From an uncultured Acidimicrobiales bacterium (GTDB lineage: Bacteria; Actinomycetota; Acidimicrobiia; Acidimicrobiales; SZUA-35): 39,923 nucleotides of DNA. A model generated the notes under the pieces. The model had not been told where the DNA came from. It saw nothing but the letters and a program-made list of their open reading frames with translations, and did no database searches. The translations under genes and the position numbers were made by a program. The stretch is taken from positions 1-39,923 of the forward strand of contig CALEWY010000036.1 of the NCBI GenBank assembly GCA_937925335.1, in the 5' to 3' direction. Positions 15,561 to 23,755 of the stretch are shown here, piece after piece; position 1 is the first letter of the stretch, and each line of letters opens with the position of its first letter.

Positions 15561-16733
15561 TCAGTAGATCTCGATGAGACCGGCTGCACCCTGTCCGCCA
15601 CCGATGCACATGGTGACGACGCCGAGCTTGGCGCCACGACGCTTGCCTTCCTGCAAGATGTGTCCGGCGCAACGGGTGCCGGTCATGCCGAAGGGGTGAC
15701 CAATGGCGATCGAGCCACCGTTGACGTTGTACTTCTCGGGGTCGATGCCGAGGGTGTCACGGCTGTAGAGGCACTGTGAGGCGAATGCCTCGTTGAGCTC
15801 CCAGATGTCGATGTCGTCCACCGTGAGACCGTGGCGCTTGAGAAGCTTCGGGACGGCGTAGATCGGGCCGATGCCCATCTCGTCGGGCTCACAACCAGCG
15901 ACGGCCCAGCCCTTGAATGCGCCCATCGGCTCGATGTTGCGACGGCTTGCTTCTTCGTCGCTCATCATGACGACGGCGGCTGCGCCATCGGAGAGCTGGC
16001 TGGCGTTGCCAGCGGTGATGTAGTTGCCCTCGCCGCGGACGGGCTGCAGCTTGGCGAGGCCTTCGGCCGTGGTGGTCGGACGGTTGCACTCGTCCTTGTC
16101 GACGGTGTAGTCGACGATGGTCTCTTCCTTGGTCTCGCGGTCGACCATCTTCATCTTCGTCTGCATCGGGACGATCTCGTCGACAAACAGCTCGTTCTCC
16201 TGAGCGAGCGCCATGCGCTGCTGGGACTGGAGCGAGTACTCGTCCTGGTATTCACGGCTGACGTTGTAGCGCTCGGCCACGATGTCGGCGGTCTCGATCA
16301 TCGCCATGTAGACGGCGGGATACTGCTCGGGGAGGGCCGGGTCCATGTTCTCGGCCCCACCCATTCCAGGGTTCGGCATGGTGATCGACTCGACACCACC
16401 GGCGACGGCGACGTCAACGCCGTCGACTTTGATGTGGTTCGCCGCGACGGCGATGGAGTTGAGGCCGGAGGAGCAGTGACGCTGAATCGTGTTGCCACCG
16501 ACGTTGGTCGGCAGGCCACCGAGGAGGCCGGCGAGGCGGCCGAGGTTGCCGGCACCGTGGGCGCCGTTGCCAAGAGCGAAGTCTTCGACGGCCTCGGGCT
16601 CAACGCCTGACTTCTCAACGGCATGCTTCACGGCGTGTGCAGCCATGGTCATTGCTGGCGTCATGTTGAAGCCACCGCGGCCAGCCTTGGCCAAACCGGT
16701 ACGGGCATAAGAAACGAAAACTGCTTCGCGCAT
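15561..16733 (-). CDS. Acetyl-CoA C-acyltransferase (thiolase)
   Basis: A 390-residue thiolase, which cleaves 3-ketoacyl-CoA to acetyl-CoA and a shortened acyl-CoA, or runs in reverse. The nucleophilic Cys87 is in NTIQRHCSSGLNSIA, the catalytic His in GGSIAIGHPFGMTGTR, and the acid/base Cys in VTMCIGGGQGAAGL. The start is the ATG at 16733 with AGGA about nine bases upstream; the longer open frame upstream is not coding. Sequence does not tell degradative from biosynthetic use, but the neighbouring acyl-CoA genes in this window favour beta-oxidation. It is likely its own transcript, since a hairpin separates it from the upstream hydrolase. Confidence 0.95.
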   Translation of the reverse strand: MREAVFVSYARTGLAKAGRGGFNMTPAMTMAAHAVKHAVEKSGVEPEAVEDFALGNGAHGAGNLGRLAGLLGGLPTNVGGNTIQRHCSSGLNSIAVAANHIKVDGVDVAVAGGVESITMPNPGMGGAENMDPALPEQYPAVYMAMIETADIVAERYNVSREYQDEYSLQSQQRMALAQENELFVDEIVPMQTKMKMVDRETKEETIVDYTVDKDECNRPTTTAEGLAKLQPVRGEGNYITAGNASQLSDGAAAVVMMSDEEASRRNIEPMGAFKGWAVAGCEPDEMGIGPIYAVPKLLKRHGLTVDDIDIWELNEAFASQCLYSRDTLGIDPEKYNVNGGSIAIGHPFGMTGTRCAGHILQEGKRRGAKLGVVTMCIGGGQGAAGLIEIY

Positions 16734-16753
16734 GGGGAGTCCTGTCATGAAAC

Positions 16754-16770
16754 GCGGGGTGTGTCCCCGC
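16754..16770 (-). terminator. GC hairpin between the hydrolase and thiolase genes
   Basis: GCGGGG-N5-CCCCGC forms a 6-bp stem, followed on the minus strand by GTTTC. It lies between the end of the KynB-like gene (16849) and the thiolase start (16733). It is either a weak terminator for the upstream genes or a leader hairpin of thiolase. Confidence 0.45.
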
Positions 16771-16848
16771 TTCCCGAGTTCGCTCGGAACGCACCAAGGT
16801 AGTGACTGCGGGCGCTGTGGCCAATTTGGCATGCTGGCGGTGATCGCC

Positions 16849-17754
16849 TCAGGTCAATCCTGGCGGCGCCGTGTCGTCGTCAGCGATGAGGCCAGCGAGG
16901 AGGCGAGCGACGGCATCGCCCAGCTCGGTGCCAGCGGTAGCAAGGTCGAGGATGACGTCGAAATGATTGCGTCCGTCCACCTGCAGGCTTGAGACCTGCA
17001 CACCTGCGGACTCCAGCGCTGTTGCGAATGATGTCGACTGTGCCTTGAACTCGCTCGTCTCGTTCCCGCCCCAAGCGATCAGCGTCGGTGGGAAGTTGGC
17101 GAGATCAGCCCGGAGTGGGCTGTGGTCGGCCGCGATGGTTGCGTCGATCCCGACTGCGTCGTTGATGGACGTGGTGATCAGCGGCTCGAGTTCGTAGACG
17201 CCCGAGACGAGAATGAGGCCCCTGATCGGCGGGTCGAGCTCGTCGCTGTTCGTTGCCGCGGCGAGGTGGGCTCCGGCTGAGCTGCCCGACACGAAGATTT
17301 GCGAGACATCGACGCCGAGCTCGTTTGCCTTGGCGTGGAGTGTTCGGATTGCGACGCGAACTTCCTCGATGATCTCGGGGAGCGTGGCGAGCGGAGCCAG
17401 CGTGTAGTCGACGGCAGCGAATGCCCAGCCGCGTGCAATGCAATCCATCGCAGGGAATCGAGAATCGTTGCTCGAGAGTTCCTGCCAATAACCGCCGTGA
17501 ATGAAGACGAGCAAGGGGACCGGAGTGACAGTGTCGGCCGGGACCGCGAGGTCGATCGTCTGAGAGGTGCTTTCGCCGTAGGGCAGGGTGGTGATGATCG
17601 CCGAGTCTGAGAGCGTGACTTCCTGCCAAGCCGCAGCGCTGGCTCGAACGTATTCGGCAACGAACGGTCGATAGTCGCCATCCGGCAAGCGTGAACTCGG
17701 CGAGTACTCCCGCTCGAGTTCCTCTGGATCCATCTCGCTCCAGCGCAGGTCCAC
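16849..17754 (-). CDS. KynB-like alpha/beta hydrolase (arylformamidase family)
   Basis: A 301-residue alpha/beta hydrolase with the HGGYW oxyanion motif typical of kynurenine formamidase and related esterases, and the nucleophile elbow GSSAGAHLAAA. The late His is probably in GRNHFDVILDL. The conserved N-terminal W.EM..EELEREYSPS block supports the GTG at 17754, which overlaps the upstream TAG as TAGTG; an ATG at 17733 with a GGAG is the alternative. It is coupled to the M14-type carboxypeptidase. I see no other tryptophan-catabolism gene here, so a kynurenine role is only a family suggestion. Confidence 0.82.
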   Translation of the reverse strand: MDLRWSEMDPEELEREYSPSSRLPDGDYRPFVAEYVRASAAAWQEVTLSDSAIITTLPYGESTSQTIDLAVPADTVTPVPLLVFIHGGYWQELSSNDSRFPAMDCIARGWAFAAVDYTLAPLATLPEIIEEVRVAIRTLHAKANELGVDVSQIFVSGSSAGAHLAAATNSDELDPPIRGLILVSGVYELEPLITTSINDAVGIDATIAADHSPLRADLANFPPTLIAWGGNETSEFKAQSTSFATALESAGVQVSSLQVDGRNHFDVILDLATAGTELGDAVARLLAGLIADDDTAPPGLT

Positions 17755-18695
17755 TAGGTGTTCGGTGCTGACTGGTTGGCGAGAGCGAAGTCGAGCCCAC
17801 CACGGACGGCGGCGACTTGGGCTTCGATGCAAATCTCCGGGGTGGCGTTCGGGCTGTCTGGGTAGACCTCGGTCGTGGTCGTGAATCGGGCGGTTGTCAT
17901 ACCCGCGCACAGGCCAAGCTCGACGAACGGATAGTTGATGACGCCGGGCTGGGTCACGTCCGTGCCGATGATCTGGCCTGCCTCGTCGGCGGGAGCGATG
18001 TGGGTGACTTGCTCGACACCGGCGATGATCGCCCCTTGGAAACCGGGCTGCGGGTTCGGCGTGTCGCCGACGGTGTAGAAGCCATCGGGGATGAGGCCAG
18101 GGTCAGATGCTTGCCCATCTCGAGCTGCCACGGCCGGGCGGAACTCGGTCTCGTCGCTGTCGGTCGTCTCGTGAAGATCGACGTGCATGAGAAACTCGAC
18201 GTTGCGCTCCGCCGAGAGGTTCGCGACGAACGCCATGAGAGCGGCGGCTTCCTCCGACGGGCTGCCGGCGTAGAAACAGCGGTTGGGGTCGAGACAGTTC
18301 GGGTTCCAACGGTTGATCACCTCGTACCCCCATGGGCTGACACAAGGGGCGACGACAAGGTTGACGCGATCGCGATAGGCAGCGGCGTGGGATGCCGTGA
18401 AGTCGAGCGCACCTTGGACACCACTCGTCTCGTAGCCGTGGACGCCGCCGGTGATCAGCACCCATGGGGCGTCCGGGTTTGTCGACTGGAGTGTGATGCT
18501 CACCAGCGGGTAACGGTCGAGGTCGAGAGGGAGTGCTCCGTAGTGCGAGATTTCGAACGAGTCGTCGAGCGCTTCGATCTTGGTGAGCACCTCGTCGCGG
18601 TAGCTGCGTTCGATCGAGCGGGCGTCGAACCACTCACGTTTCTCGGCATCGCCCCACGGTTCGCCGGGGGTCCCAATCGGATAGAAGCGGTCCAT
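17754..18695 (-). CDS. M14-type zinc carboxypeptidase
   Basis: A 313-residue protein of the M14 / succinylglutamate-desuccinylase superfamily, which hydrolyses an amide bond next to a carboxylate. The zinc site is visible: HGYE with His86 and Glu89, and HVDLHET with His175. The Arg-type substrate-binding block is NCLDPNRCFYAG, and the likely catalytic Glu is in TTTTEVYPDSP. The start is the ATG at 18695; the longer frame upstream overlaps the divergent M81-type gene and is not coding. No signal peptide is seen, so it is probably cytoplasmic. The next gene starts on its stop codon, implying joint translation. Confidence 0.85.
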   Translation of the reverse strand: MDRFYPIGTPGEPWGDAEKREWFDARSIERSYRDEVLTKIEALDDSFEISHYGALPLDLDRYPLVSITLQSTNPDAPWVLITGGVHGYETSGVQGALDFTASHAAAYRDRVNLVVAPCVSPWGYEVINRWNPNCLDPNRCFYAGSPSEEAAALMAFVANLSAERNVEFLMHVDLHETTDSDETEFRPAVAARDGQASDPGLIPDGFYTVGDTPNPQPGFQGAIIAGVEQVTHIAPADEAGQIIGTDVTQPGVINYPFVELGLCAGMTTARFTTTTEVYPDSPNATPEICIEAQVAAVRGGLDFALANQSAPNT

Positions 18696-18788
18696 GGTGG
18701 CGCAACGTACCAGAACGGTTTGATCCTGGATGAGTGCGGGACGAGCACGGATTGTGCTGCTCAACGATCTCTCGGGTATCCAACAGGA

Positions 18789-20330
18789 ATGAAGACTCGC
18801 CGGGTTGCTGTCGTTGGGATGTTCCTCGAGAGCAACGCCTTCGCCAAGGATGTGTCGGAGCGTGGCTTCCGTGCCTTTCTCTACCTCGACGGTGATGAAG
18901 TAACCGCTGATGTGCGCTCCGATCATCGCGTCATGTCCGAAGTCGTCGGCTTCTACGACGCGATGGACCGGTCCGGGCCGTGGGAACCCGTCCCGATTCT
19001 GGTGACGATGAGCGGCGGCGGCAAGGTCGAGCATTCGTTCTTCGAAGAGACGATGGCCAAGGCAAAGCAGGGTCTTGCTGACGCTGGGCCGCTCGATGCG
19101 GTGTACATCTCCAACCACGGAGCGATGGTGACCACGGAGGAAGAAGACGGCGACGGCGTCTTCTTCGAAGCGATGCGGAAGGCCGTCGGACCGGACGTAC
19201 CAATCGCAACCACGCTCGATCCACACGGCAACGTCTCGGCGCGGATGGTTGATTCAGTCGACGTGTTCGTCGCCTACCGAACCGACCCGCACATCGATCA
19301 ATACGAGCGAGGGGTGGAGGCAGCCGACCTTCTCAACGAGGTGTTGGACGGGGCGCAGTTGCACAAGGTGTTCGTTCGGCTGCCGATCGTGCCGCCAAAC
19401 GTCTCGTTGTTTACTGACACTGGGCCGTTCGCTGAGATGGTCGCGTTGGGGGAGCAGCGAGTCGCCGAGGACACGTCGGATGAGATCGCGAACGTGTCGA
19501 TCCTCGGTGGGTTCGCGTTCTCGGACACATCCAAGAACGGTCTGGCGATCATCGTCAGCGGGCGCGACGCAGATAGCTCGGCAGCGCATGAGCTCGCCCG
19601 GGAGTTGGCCGATGTCGGCTGGGCGAACAGAGAACGGTTTATCTGCGATCCGACGTCGATGGATGAAGCGATCGACCGGGCGATTGCGGCGGGGAAGGAT
19701 CAGTCGTTGCCGCCCATGGTCTTCTCTGACCTCGGTGACAACTGTGGTGCTGGAGGCCCGGTCAACACGATTTGGATGCTCGAAGCGCTGCATGATGCAG
19801 GCGCGCAGGGCGTGCTGATTGTGAACTTTCGCGATCGACGCCTTGTCGAGGCTGCCCAGGTCGCTGGTGTTGGAAGCACGATGACGGCTCACTTCTCGGG
19901 AGACGAATGGGGTCGTGATGATGGGGCGAGGTTCAGCGCCGACGCGAAGGTCTCGGCGTTGCACGATGGGCATTTGGTCGGCCGCCGCGGAATCGTGGCG
20001 GGAAAGAGCCTGTTCGCCGGCCCGATGGCGCTGCTCGACCTCGGCGGTGTGCGCGTTGTCGTGACGAGCCGGGCCGCTGTTGGCAACGATCCGATTTACA
20101 GCGAAGCGCTGGGCGTCGATTTGGCAACGGTTCGCACCATCGTCGTCAAGGTTCGCAGCTCGTTTCCTCCGGCATACGACGAGTTCGTCGACCACGAGAA
20201 CATGCTGTTCGTCGACACTCCTGGTCGGACGTCACCGATGCTGCATCGGATGCCGTTCGAGAATCTGCCGCGGCCCGTTTACCCGTTGGACGAAGGCTTC
20301 GATTGGGTGAACCCGCTATCGCAGGCCTGA
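18789..20330 (+). CDS. M81 / MlrC-family metallopeptidase
   Basis: A 513-residue protein matching the M81 family (microcystinase C, MlrC), which cleaves small linear peptides or related amides. Segments are VAVVGMFLESNAFAK at the start, AVYISNHGAMVTTEEEDGDG, then ATTLDPHGNVSARMV, AYRTDPHIDQYERG and SDLGDNCGAGGP. These carry the Asp/His/Glu residues expected to bind zinc, and the length is that of the family. The start is the ATG at 18789; the same frame is open for a further 972 bases upstream, but that part is antisense to the carboxypeptidase. Outside microcystin degraders the natural substrate of the family is unknown. It is divergent from the carboxypeptidase, with 93 bases between starts. 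Confidence 0.9.
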   Translation: MKTRRVAVVGMFLESNAFAKDVSERGFRAFLYLDGDEVTADVRSDHRVMSEVVGFYDAMDRSGPWEPVPILVTMSGGGKVEHSFFEETMAKAKQGLADAGPLDAVYISNHGAMVTTEEEDGDGVFFEAMRKAVGPDVPIATTLDPHGNVSARMVDSVDVFVAYRTDPHIDQYERGVEAADLLNEVLDGAQLHKVFVRLPIVPPNVSLFTDTGPFAEMVALGEQRVAEDTSDEIANVSILGGFAFSDTSKNGLAIIVSGRDADSSAAHELARELADVGWANRERFICDPTSMDEAIDRAIAAGKDQSLPPMVFSDLGDNCGAGGPVNTIWMLEALHDAGAQGVLIVNFRDRRLVEAAQVAGVGSTMTAHFSGDEWGRDDGARFSADAKVSALHDGHLVGRRGIVAGKSLFAGPMALLDLGGVRVVVTSRAAVGNDPIYSEALGVDLATVRTIVVKVRSSFPPAYDEFVDHENMLFVDTPGRTSPMLHRMPFENLPRPVYPLDEGFDWVNPLSQA

Positions 20331-20749
20331 ATTCGGAACTCTCGGGGTCGACGGTGTTCAGAGTCGCATGGGTAGTGAGAGCACGTCAGTAGACAGCGAG
20401 CGGACAATGAGTCGCTGATGCTCAACATCACGCTTCTCCGACTTGCTCCTGCATCTAGCCACTGGACGCGCGCCCGAGAGCGCTGTCATCCGACACGTTG
20501 ACGAGGCGACTTCTCTTTCAGTCCGAGCTGCGGAATCCAACGCGAAAGCCACCTCAAGCGCTCGGCCGGCTGAACCCACTGCGGTCTCAGAGACCGCAGC
20601 CGGTAGTCAGAATTCGCTCTGCGAGATAGGACCCCGTGGTTGCAGGGTTTCGCTGCTCTCGACCGGCTGTCGTCTCTGAGGTCACAGCCGGTTCTGAACC
20701 ACTTGCGGTCTCAGAGACCGCAGTGGGTGTCGAGTGGTGTCGGTGGTGG
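20331..20749. other. Gene-free stretch holding palindromic module copy A
   Basis: No convincing gene is present in these 419 bases; the open frames lack family features. They hold the palindromic module at 20579-20726 and, 111 bases upstream of its first palindrome, the 16-mer GCGCGCCCGAGAGCGC at 20468-20483, which recurs at the same distance before module copy B. The rest, 20331-20467, shows nothing recognisable. Confidence 0.6.
20579..20726. repeat. Three-palindrome module, copy A
   Basis: This holds three palindromes sharing the core GGTCTC-A-GAGACC or a variant. P1 (20579-20599) has exact 10-bp arms CTGCGGTCTC/GAGACCGCAG around one A. P2 (20662-20692) has arms ACCGGCTGT/ACAGCCGGT. P3 (20699-20726) has a GCGGTCTC/GAGACCGC core extended by CCACT/AGTGG with one bulged T. 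Between P1 and P2 are two smaller stem-loops (TCGC-TCT-GCGA and a CCC/GGG stem). Copy B (23944-24088) has the same order and spacing in the same orientation. It lies 23 bases past the end of the dioxygenase gene, so a terminator role is possible there. Confidence 0.85.
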
Positions 20750-21922
20750 CTAAACGGTGGCGGTGACGTAGGGCGGGACGATGTTCTCTTCGATCCAGGC
20801 GGGGTTGTCATTCCTCGGCAACTGGTAGGCGACGTCGCCTTTGCAGCTGATGCGGTAAAGCAGCCGGGCATCGCCCGGATCGTTCACGACGCGCAGGTTC
20901 GGAGGTGCGTCATGCAGTGTTGCGAAGTTGCTCCAGATCGTCACGTCACCTGGCGTGTGCGGATGGTCATACCGGAACTCGGGTTGCAGGCACTGCTCCT
21001 CGAGGCGATCGAGGAATCGGCGTGACTCGTCGGGTGACATGCCGTCGATCTCGGCCGGAGCGATGCGTTTGCCTCGCGACGCCCAGACCGGGCTATGGAG
21101 CGACTTGCGCCCGGTTCGAGGGTTGGTGTGGACGAGCGGAATCAGCCACCCAGGGTCGTCGACCTTGAGTCGACGTCGCACCATGATTGCGTCGAGCATC
21201 TGGCGTTCATCGTCGTTGAAGGCCAAGTATGCGGCTGCGGTGTCGGCGTAGGCCGTTTCTCCATTGAGCGGGAGTCGCTCACGCAGCTCCGCGAGGCCCT
21301 CCGGCGAGTCGGGATGGTAGAAGCCCTCTTCTCGAGGCGGGTTGGTAACCCATGTCCCCTCGTCGCTGTTGCGATTCGCGGGCGCTCGCTGGACGTAGAA
21401 CATGCTGGTCGAAAGCGGAACGGGTTGGAACTCGATGTCGGTGTGCCAATGCTGACCGCCGACATGTAGCGGCTCGGCTTCTGGACCGCTCCCGACGAGG
21501 TTCGTCACGATGTAGACGGCAGGGCTGTCTGCGCCCGGAATGCACTCGATCACCCCGGGGAACGCCTGGTTGACCGCAGTGGAGGTTCGACTCTCGATGG
21601 GATGCTGGACGAGAGCGGCACGCGTCTTCACGTAGTCGGCGTAGTTCGCATAGTTGTAAGGGTGAGGGATCGGTGCGCCGAAGTGGTTGGCCACCCGCTC
21701 CAGGTCGTGAACGTCCATCCCGTTCTTGTCTTGGCTGGCGAACGACACGAGGTTGAACTCGTCCAGAAGTGAGACGATGAAGGCCGCCTGTTCTGGGGAC
21801 AGGGGCCGGGAGAGATCGACTCCGCCGACGCGCCGGCCCATTCGGTCCTCGTCCGTCAGCGGCTCGATCGTGCTCGCTTCGCCGAAGAGCTGTTTGAGGT
21901 CTTGTTCGACTGCTTCACTCAT
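20750..21922 (-). CDS. TauD/TfdA-family Fe(II)/2-oxoglutarate dioxygenase
   Basis: A 390-residue dioxygenase expected to hydroxylate a small substrate using 2-oxoglutarate and O2. The iron facial triad is His160-Thr-Asp162 in GQHWHTDIEF and the distal His337 in WSNFATLHDAPP. The 2-oxoglutarate-binding Arg is in DARLLYRISC (Arg353 or Arg357). The start is the ATG at 21922 with a strong GGAGG. A dyad, CTGACATT-N10-AATGTCAG (21940-21965), sits directly upstream and should control it. The class includes taurine, 2,4-D and alkylsulfate dioxygenases; the substrate here is unknown. It lies between the two palindromic modules. Confidence 0.9.
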   Translation of the reverse strand: MSEAVEQDLKQLFGEASTIEPLTDEDRMGRRVGGVDLSRPLSPEQAAFIVSLLDEFNLVSFASQDKNGMDVHDLERVANHFGAPIPHPYNYANYADYVKTRAALVQHPIESRTSTAVNQAFPGVIECIPGADSPAVYIVTNLVGSGPEAEPLHVGGQHWHTDIEFQPVPLSTSMFYVQRAPANRNSDEGTWVTNPPREEGFYHPDSPEGLAELRERLPLNGETAYADTAAAYLAFNDDERQMLDAIMVRRRLKVDDPGWLIPLVHTNPRTGRKSLHSPVWASRGKRIAPAEIDGMSPDESRRFLDRLEEQCLQPEFRYDHPHTPGDVTIWSNFATLHDAPPNLRVVNDPGDARLLYRISCKGDVAYQLPRNDNPAWIEENIVPPYVTATV

Positions 21923-21939
21923 CGATCCTCCGAAAACGC

Positions 21940-21965
21940 CTGACATTTTCTGACTGGAATGTCAG
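21940..21965. promoter_or_regulatory. Operator-like dyad upstream of the dioxygenase
   Basis: CTGACATT and AATGTCAG are exact 8-bp arms around a 10-base spacer, ending 17 bases before the dioxygenase ATG. A further half-site, AATGTCA at 21971-21977, continues the pattern on the promoter side. The position close to the start fits a repressor site. The regulator is not identified. Confidence 0.55.
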
Positions 21966-22057
21966 GTGAGAATGTCACACGGCACGCCGGTCGTCGTCAA
22001 ACCGCTGGGGTCGAGCCAGCGGTACGACATCGTTTCGATGGCTGAGAGATGTGGTCG

Positions 22058-23755
22058 CTACGGCTGTCCGCAGTTGAACGGACCGTCGAGACCTCGGTTG
22101 AAGGCACCGAGAGCTGGTTGCGCGGTGCCCGTGTTTGCGATGTTCTCGGTCGATTCAGCGAACATCAACAGAGCGTCGCCTCGACTCATGCCGCCGGCCA
22201 TTCGCTCCGTCCAGAAGTCGAGGCCTTGTGCGTCGCTGTCGCGTCCCAACGTATTGACGTAGAGCTGATTGACGAATGCGCGGTCGCTCGGAGCGCCATA
22301 GCGAGAACGGAACTCGTCGCTCGAGCTGAAGAACTGCGCCATCCAAGGAAGCGACTTCTCGCCATCGACGTACTCGTCGAACCAGTAGCGGAAGCCGTCG
22401 GGTTCAGGCGACCGGCCGAACGCCGCGACATACAGGCGGACGATCGAGTCACTGTGATCTTCGCAGCCGGTTGCAAACGGGTTTGTCGTCGATCCACCGT
22501 CTTGTGGCTCGGCTGACCCTGCGATCGAAGGGAACGTGTAGGCCGCGATGATCGGCGGGTTGGAGTAGGTCCCTGCCTCATCGTTCGCAGCAAGGATCGA
22601 CAGATACAGCGTGCCCGTTTCCATATCGAAGGATCCGCCGCCGATCGCGTTGAACCCGGTGTCGTCGGTTTGGAACGGCACGGCGAACTCACCCGAGGCG
22701 TATGGCCGAACGGTGTGCGCCTCGACGTCCCCATTGCCGACGGCGACGAGATCATTGAGATCCCACATCCAGTAGTAGTTCGAATTGTCGTCTGCCTCGA
22801 AGGGGCAGTAGCCGCCGCAAACGTTTCCGTCGTCTTGGGTGATCTTGTAACCGACGCCCGAGTTGTGTCCGCCCGAGTGCCCGATCGTGACGTATGTCCC
22901 CGACCCCGGAACGATGAAACCGAACCGGGCGCGGCTGAGGTGGGTCCACATGTCGTTCGTGCCGCTCTCGTTCGCCAGGTCGGTGGCGAGTGGATCTTGC
23001 AGGCTGAACTCGAGCAGGCGATTCGTCGCCAGGGGCGAACCCGGGACTGATGTTGCGGTCACGTCGTCGGCATCGATGGCGTATGCGGATGGCCCGACGG
23101 TTGCCCGGGAGATGATGGGAATGCCACTCGAGTGTCCGACCAGATGTGACCCGCCGAGTGCCTCTTGCCAGGCTTCAGGAATTTGTGTCATCCAGCCGGA
23201 GGCGGCGGCAGCTCCATCGAGAGCGAAGAACCCGTCGACCCGAGAGGAGCCGAGCAGATCTGCGTTTCGAATGACCAGGGTTGTGTCGGTGTTATTCGCC
23301 GGTGCGTCGTAGTACTCATACGCGTTCACGATGAGTTGGCCGTCGTGGAACTCGAGCCCGCCGATTCGGTTGGAGCCTTGCTCGTTTCCTCCGGTCGGGC
23401 GATCGAGCACGGTCGAGAACGGTTGCACCGGGTCGTCGGCGGTGTTGAGGTCACCGATTGATGTGCTGTTGACTAGCGCCGGTACCTCGAACTCTGCGAT
23501 GGCGTTGTGGTGGTTGTGGCCGACGATGAAGAGGGAACCGTCGTGGTATTCGAGCGGCCCCTCGGAGTAGTTCATCGACGAATCGCCGAACTCTCCGGCA
23601 GGCAACGCGAACGCACCGGCGTATTCAAAGTCCTCGATCGAGAGCAGCGGCAGTGACTCGCTCGTTGCGGCGCTCGCAACCGGAACGGGACCGATGACGG
23701 AGGCAAGCGCACAGGCTGCGGTTGCGATTCCTGTAGATCTGAGGTGGCGGCGCAT
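22058..23755 (-). CDS. Secreted protein with C-terminal DUF4214 repeats
   Basis: A 565-residue exported protein. A signal peptide (MRRHLRSTG, then a hydrophobic stretch ending near VASAATS) opens it. Residues ~40-430 form an all-beta region with repeated short strands and Asp/Gly turns, perhaps a propeller. The C-terminal ~110 residues carry two DUF4214 units: VRLYVAAFGRSPEPDGFRYW and LYVNTLGRDSDAQGLDFWTE, each with the R.PD..G..FW pattern. DUF4214 is frequent at the C-terminus of secreted or surface proteins of marine bacteria; its role is unclear. The start is the ATG at 23755; a TTG at 23779 is possible. It is upstream of and co-directional with the dioxygenase, but 135 bases apart. Confidence 0.85.
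   Translation of the reverse strand: MRRHLRSTGIATAACALASVIGPVPVASAATSESLPLLSIEDFEYAGAFALPAGEFGDSSMNYSEGPLEYHDGSLFIVGHNHHNAIAEFEVPALVNSTSIGDLNTADDPVQPFSTVLDRPTGGNEQGSNRIGGLEFHDGQLIVNAYEYYDAPANNTDTTLVIRNADLLGSSRVDGFFALDGAAAASGWMTQIPEAWQEALGGSHLVGHSSGIPIISRATVGPSAYAIDADDVTATSVPGSPLATNRLLEFSLQDPLATDLANESGTNDMWTHLSRARFGFIVPGSGTYVTIGHSGGHNSGVGYKITQDDGNVCGGYCPFEADDNSNYYWMWDLNDLVAVGNGDVEAHTVRPYASGEFAVPFQTDDTGFNAIGGGSFDMETGTLYLSILAANDEAGTYSNPPIIAAYTFPSIAGSAEPQDGGSTTNPFATGCEDHSDSIVRLYVAAFGRSPEPDGFRYWFDEYVDGEKSLPWMAQFFSSSDEFRSRYGAPSDRAFVNQLYVNTLGRDSDAQGLDFWTERMAGGMSRGDALLMFAESTENIANTGTAQPALGAFNRGLDGPFNCGQP

Noticed and set aside
16849..17754. Assignment as kynurenine formamidase in tryptophan catabolism
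   Set aside because: The HGGYW motif also occurs in unrelated esterases and no kynureninase or tryptophan dioxygenase gene is in the window.
17817..18788. Open frame of 324 codons continuing upstream of the M81-type gene, making an 837-residue protein
   Set aside because: The extra part is antisense to the M14-type carboxypeptidase, whose zinc motifs are intact. It has no family features, and the M81 family starts at the ATG at 18789. High GC content explains the long open frame.
20443..20679. Plus-strand frames with a VSET.AGS repeat pattern across the palindromic modules
   Set aside because: The repeated peptide pattern is produced by the palindromes themselves and appears in several frames on both strands, so it is not evidence of a gene.
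20579..20726. CRISPR array reading of the repeated GGTCTC palindromes
   Set aside because: Only three repeats per module with unequal spacing, the intervening sequence is conserved between the two modules, and no cas gene is present.
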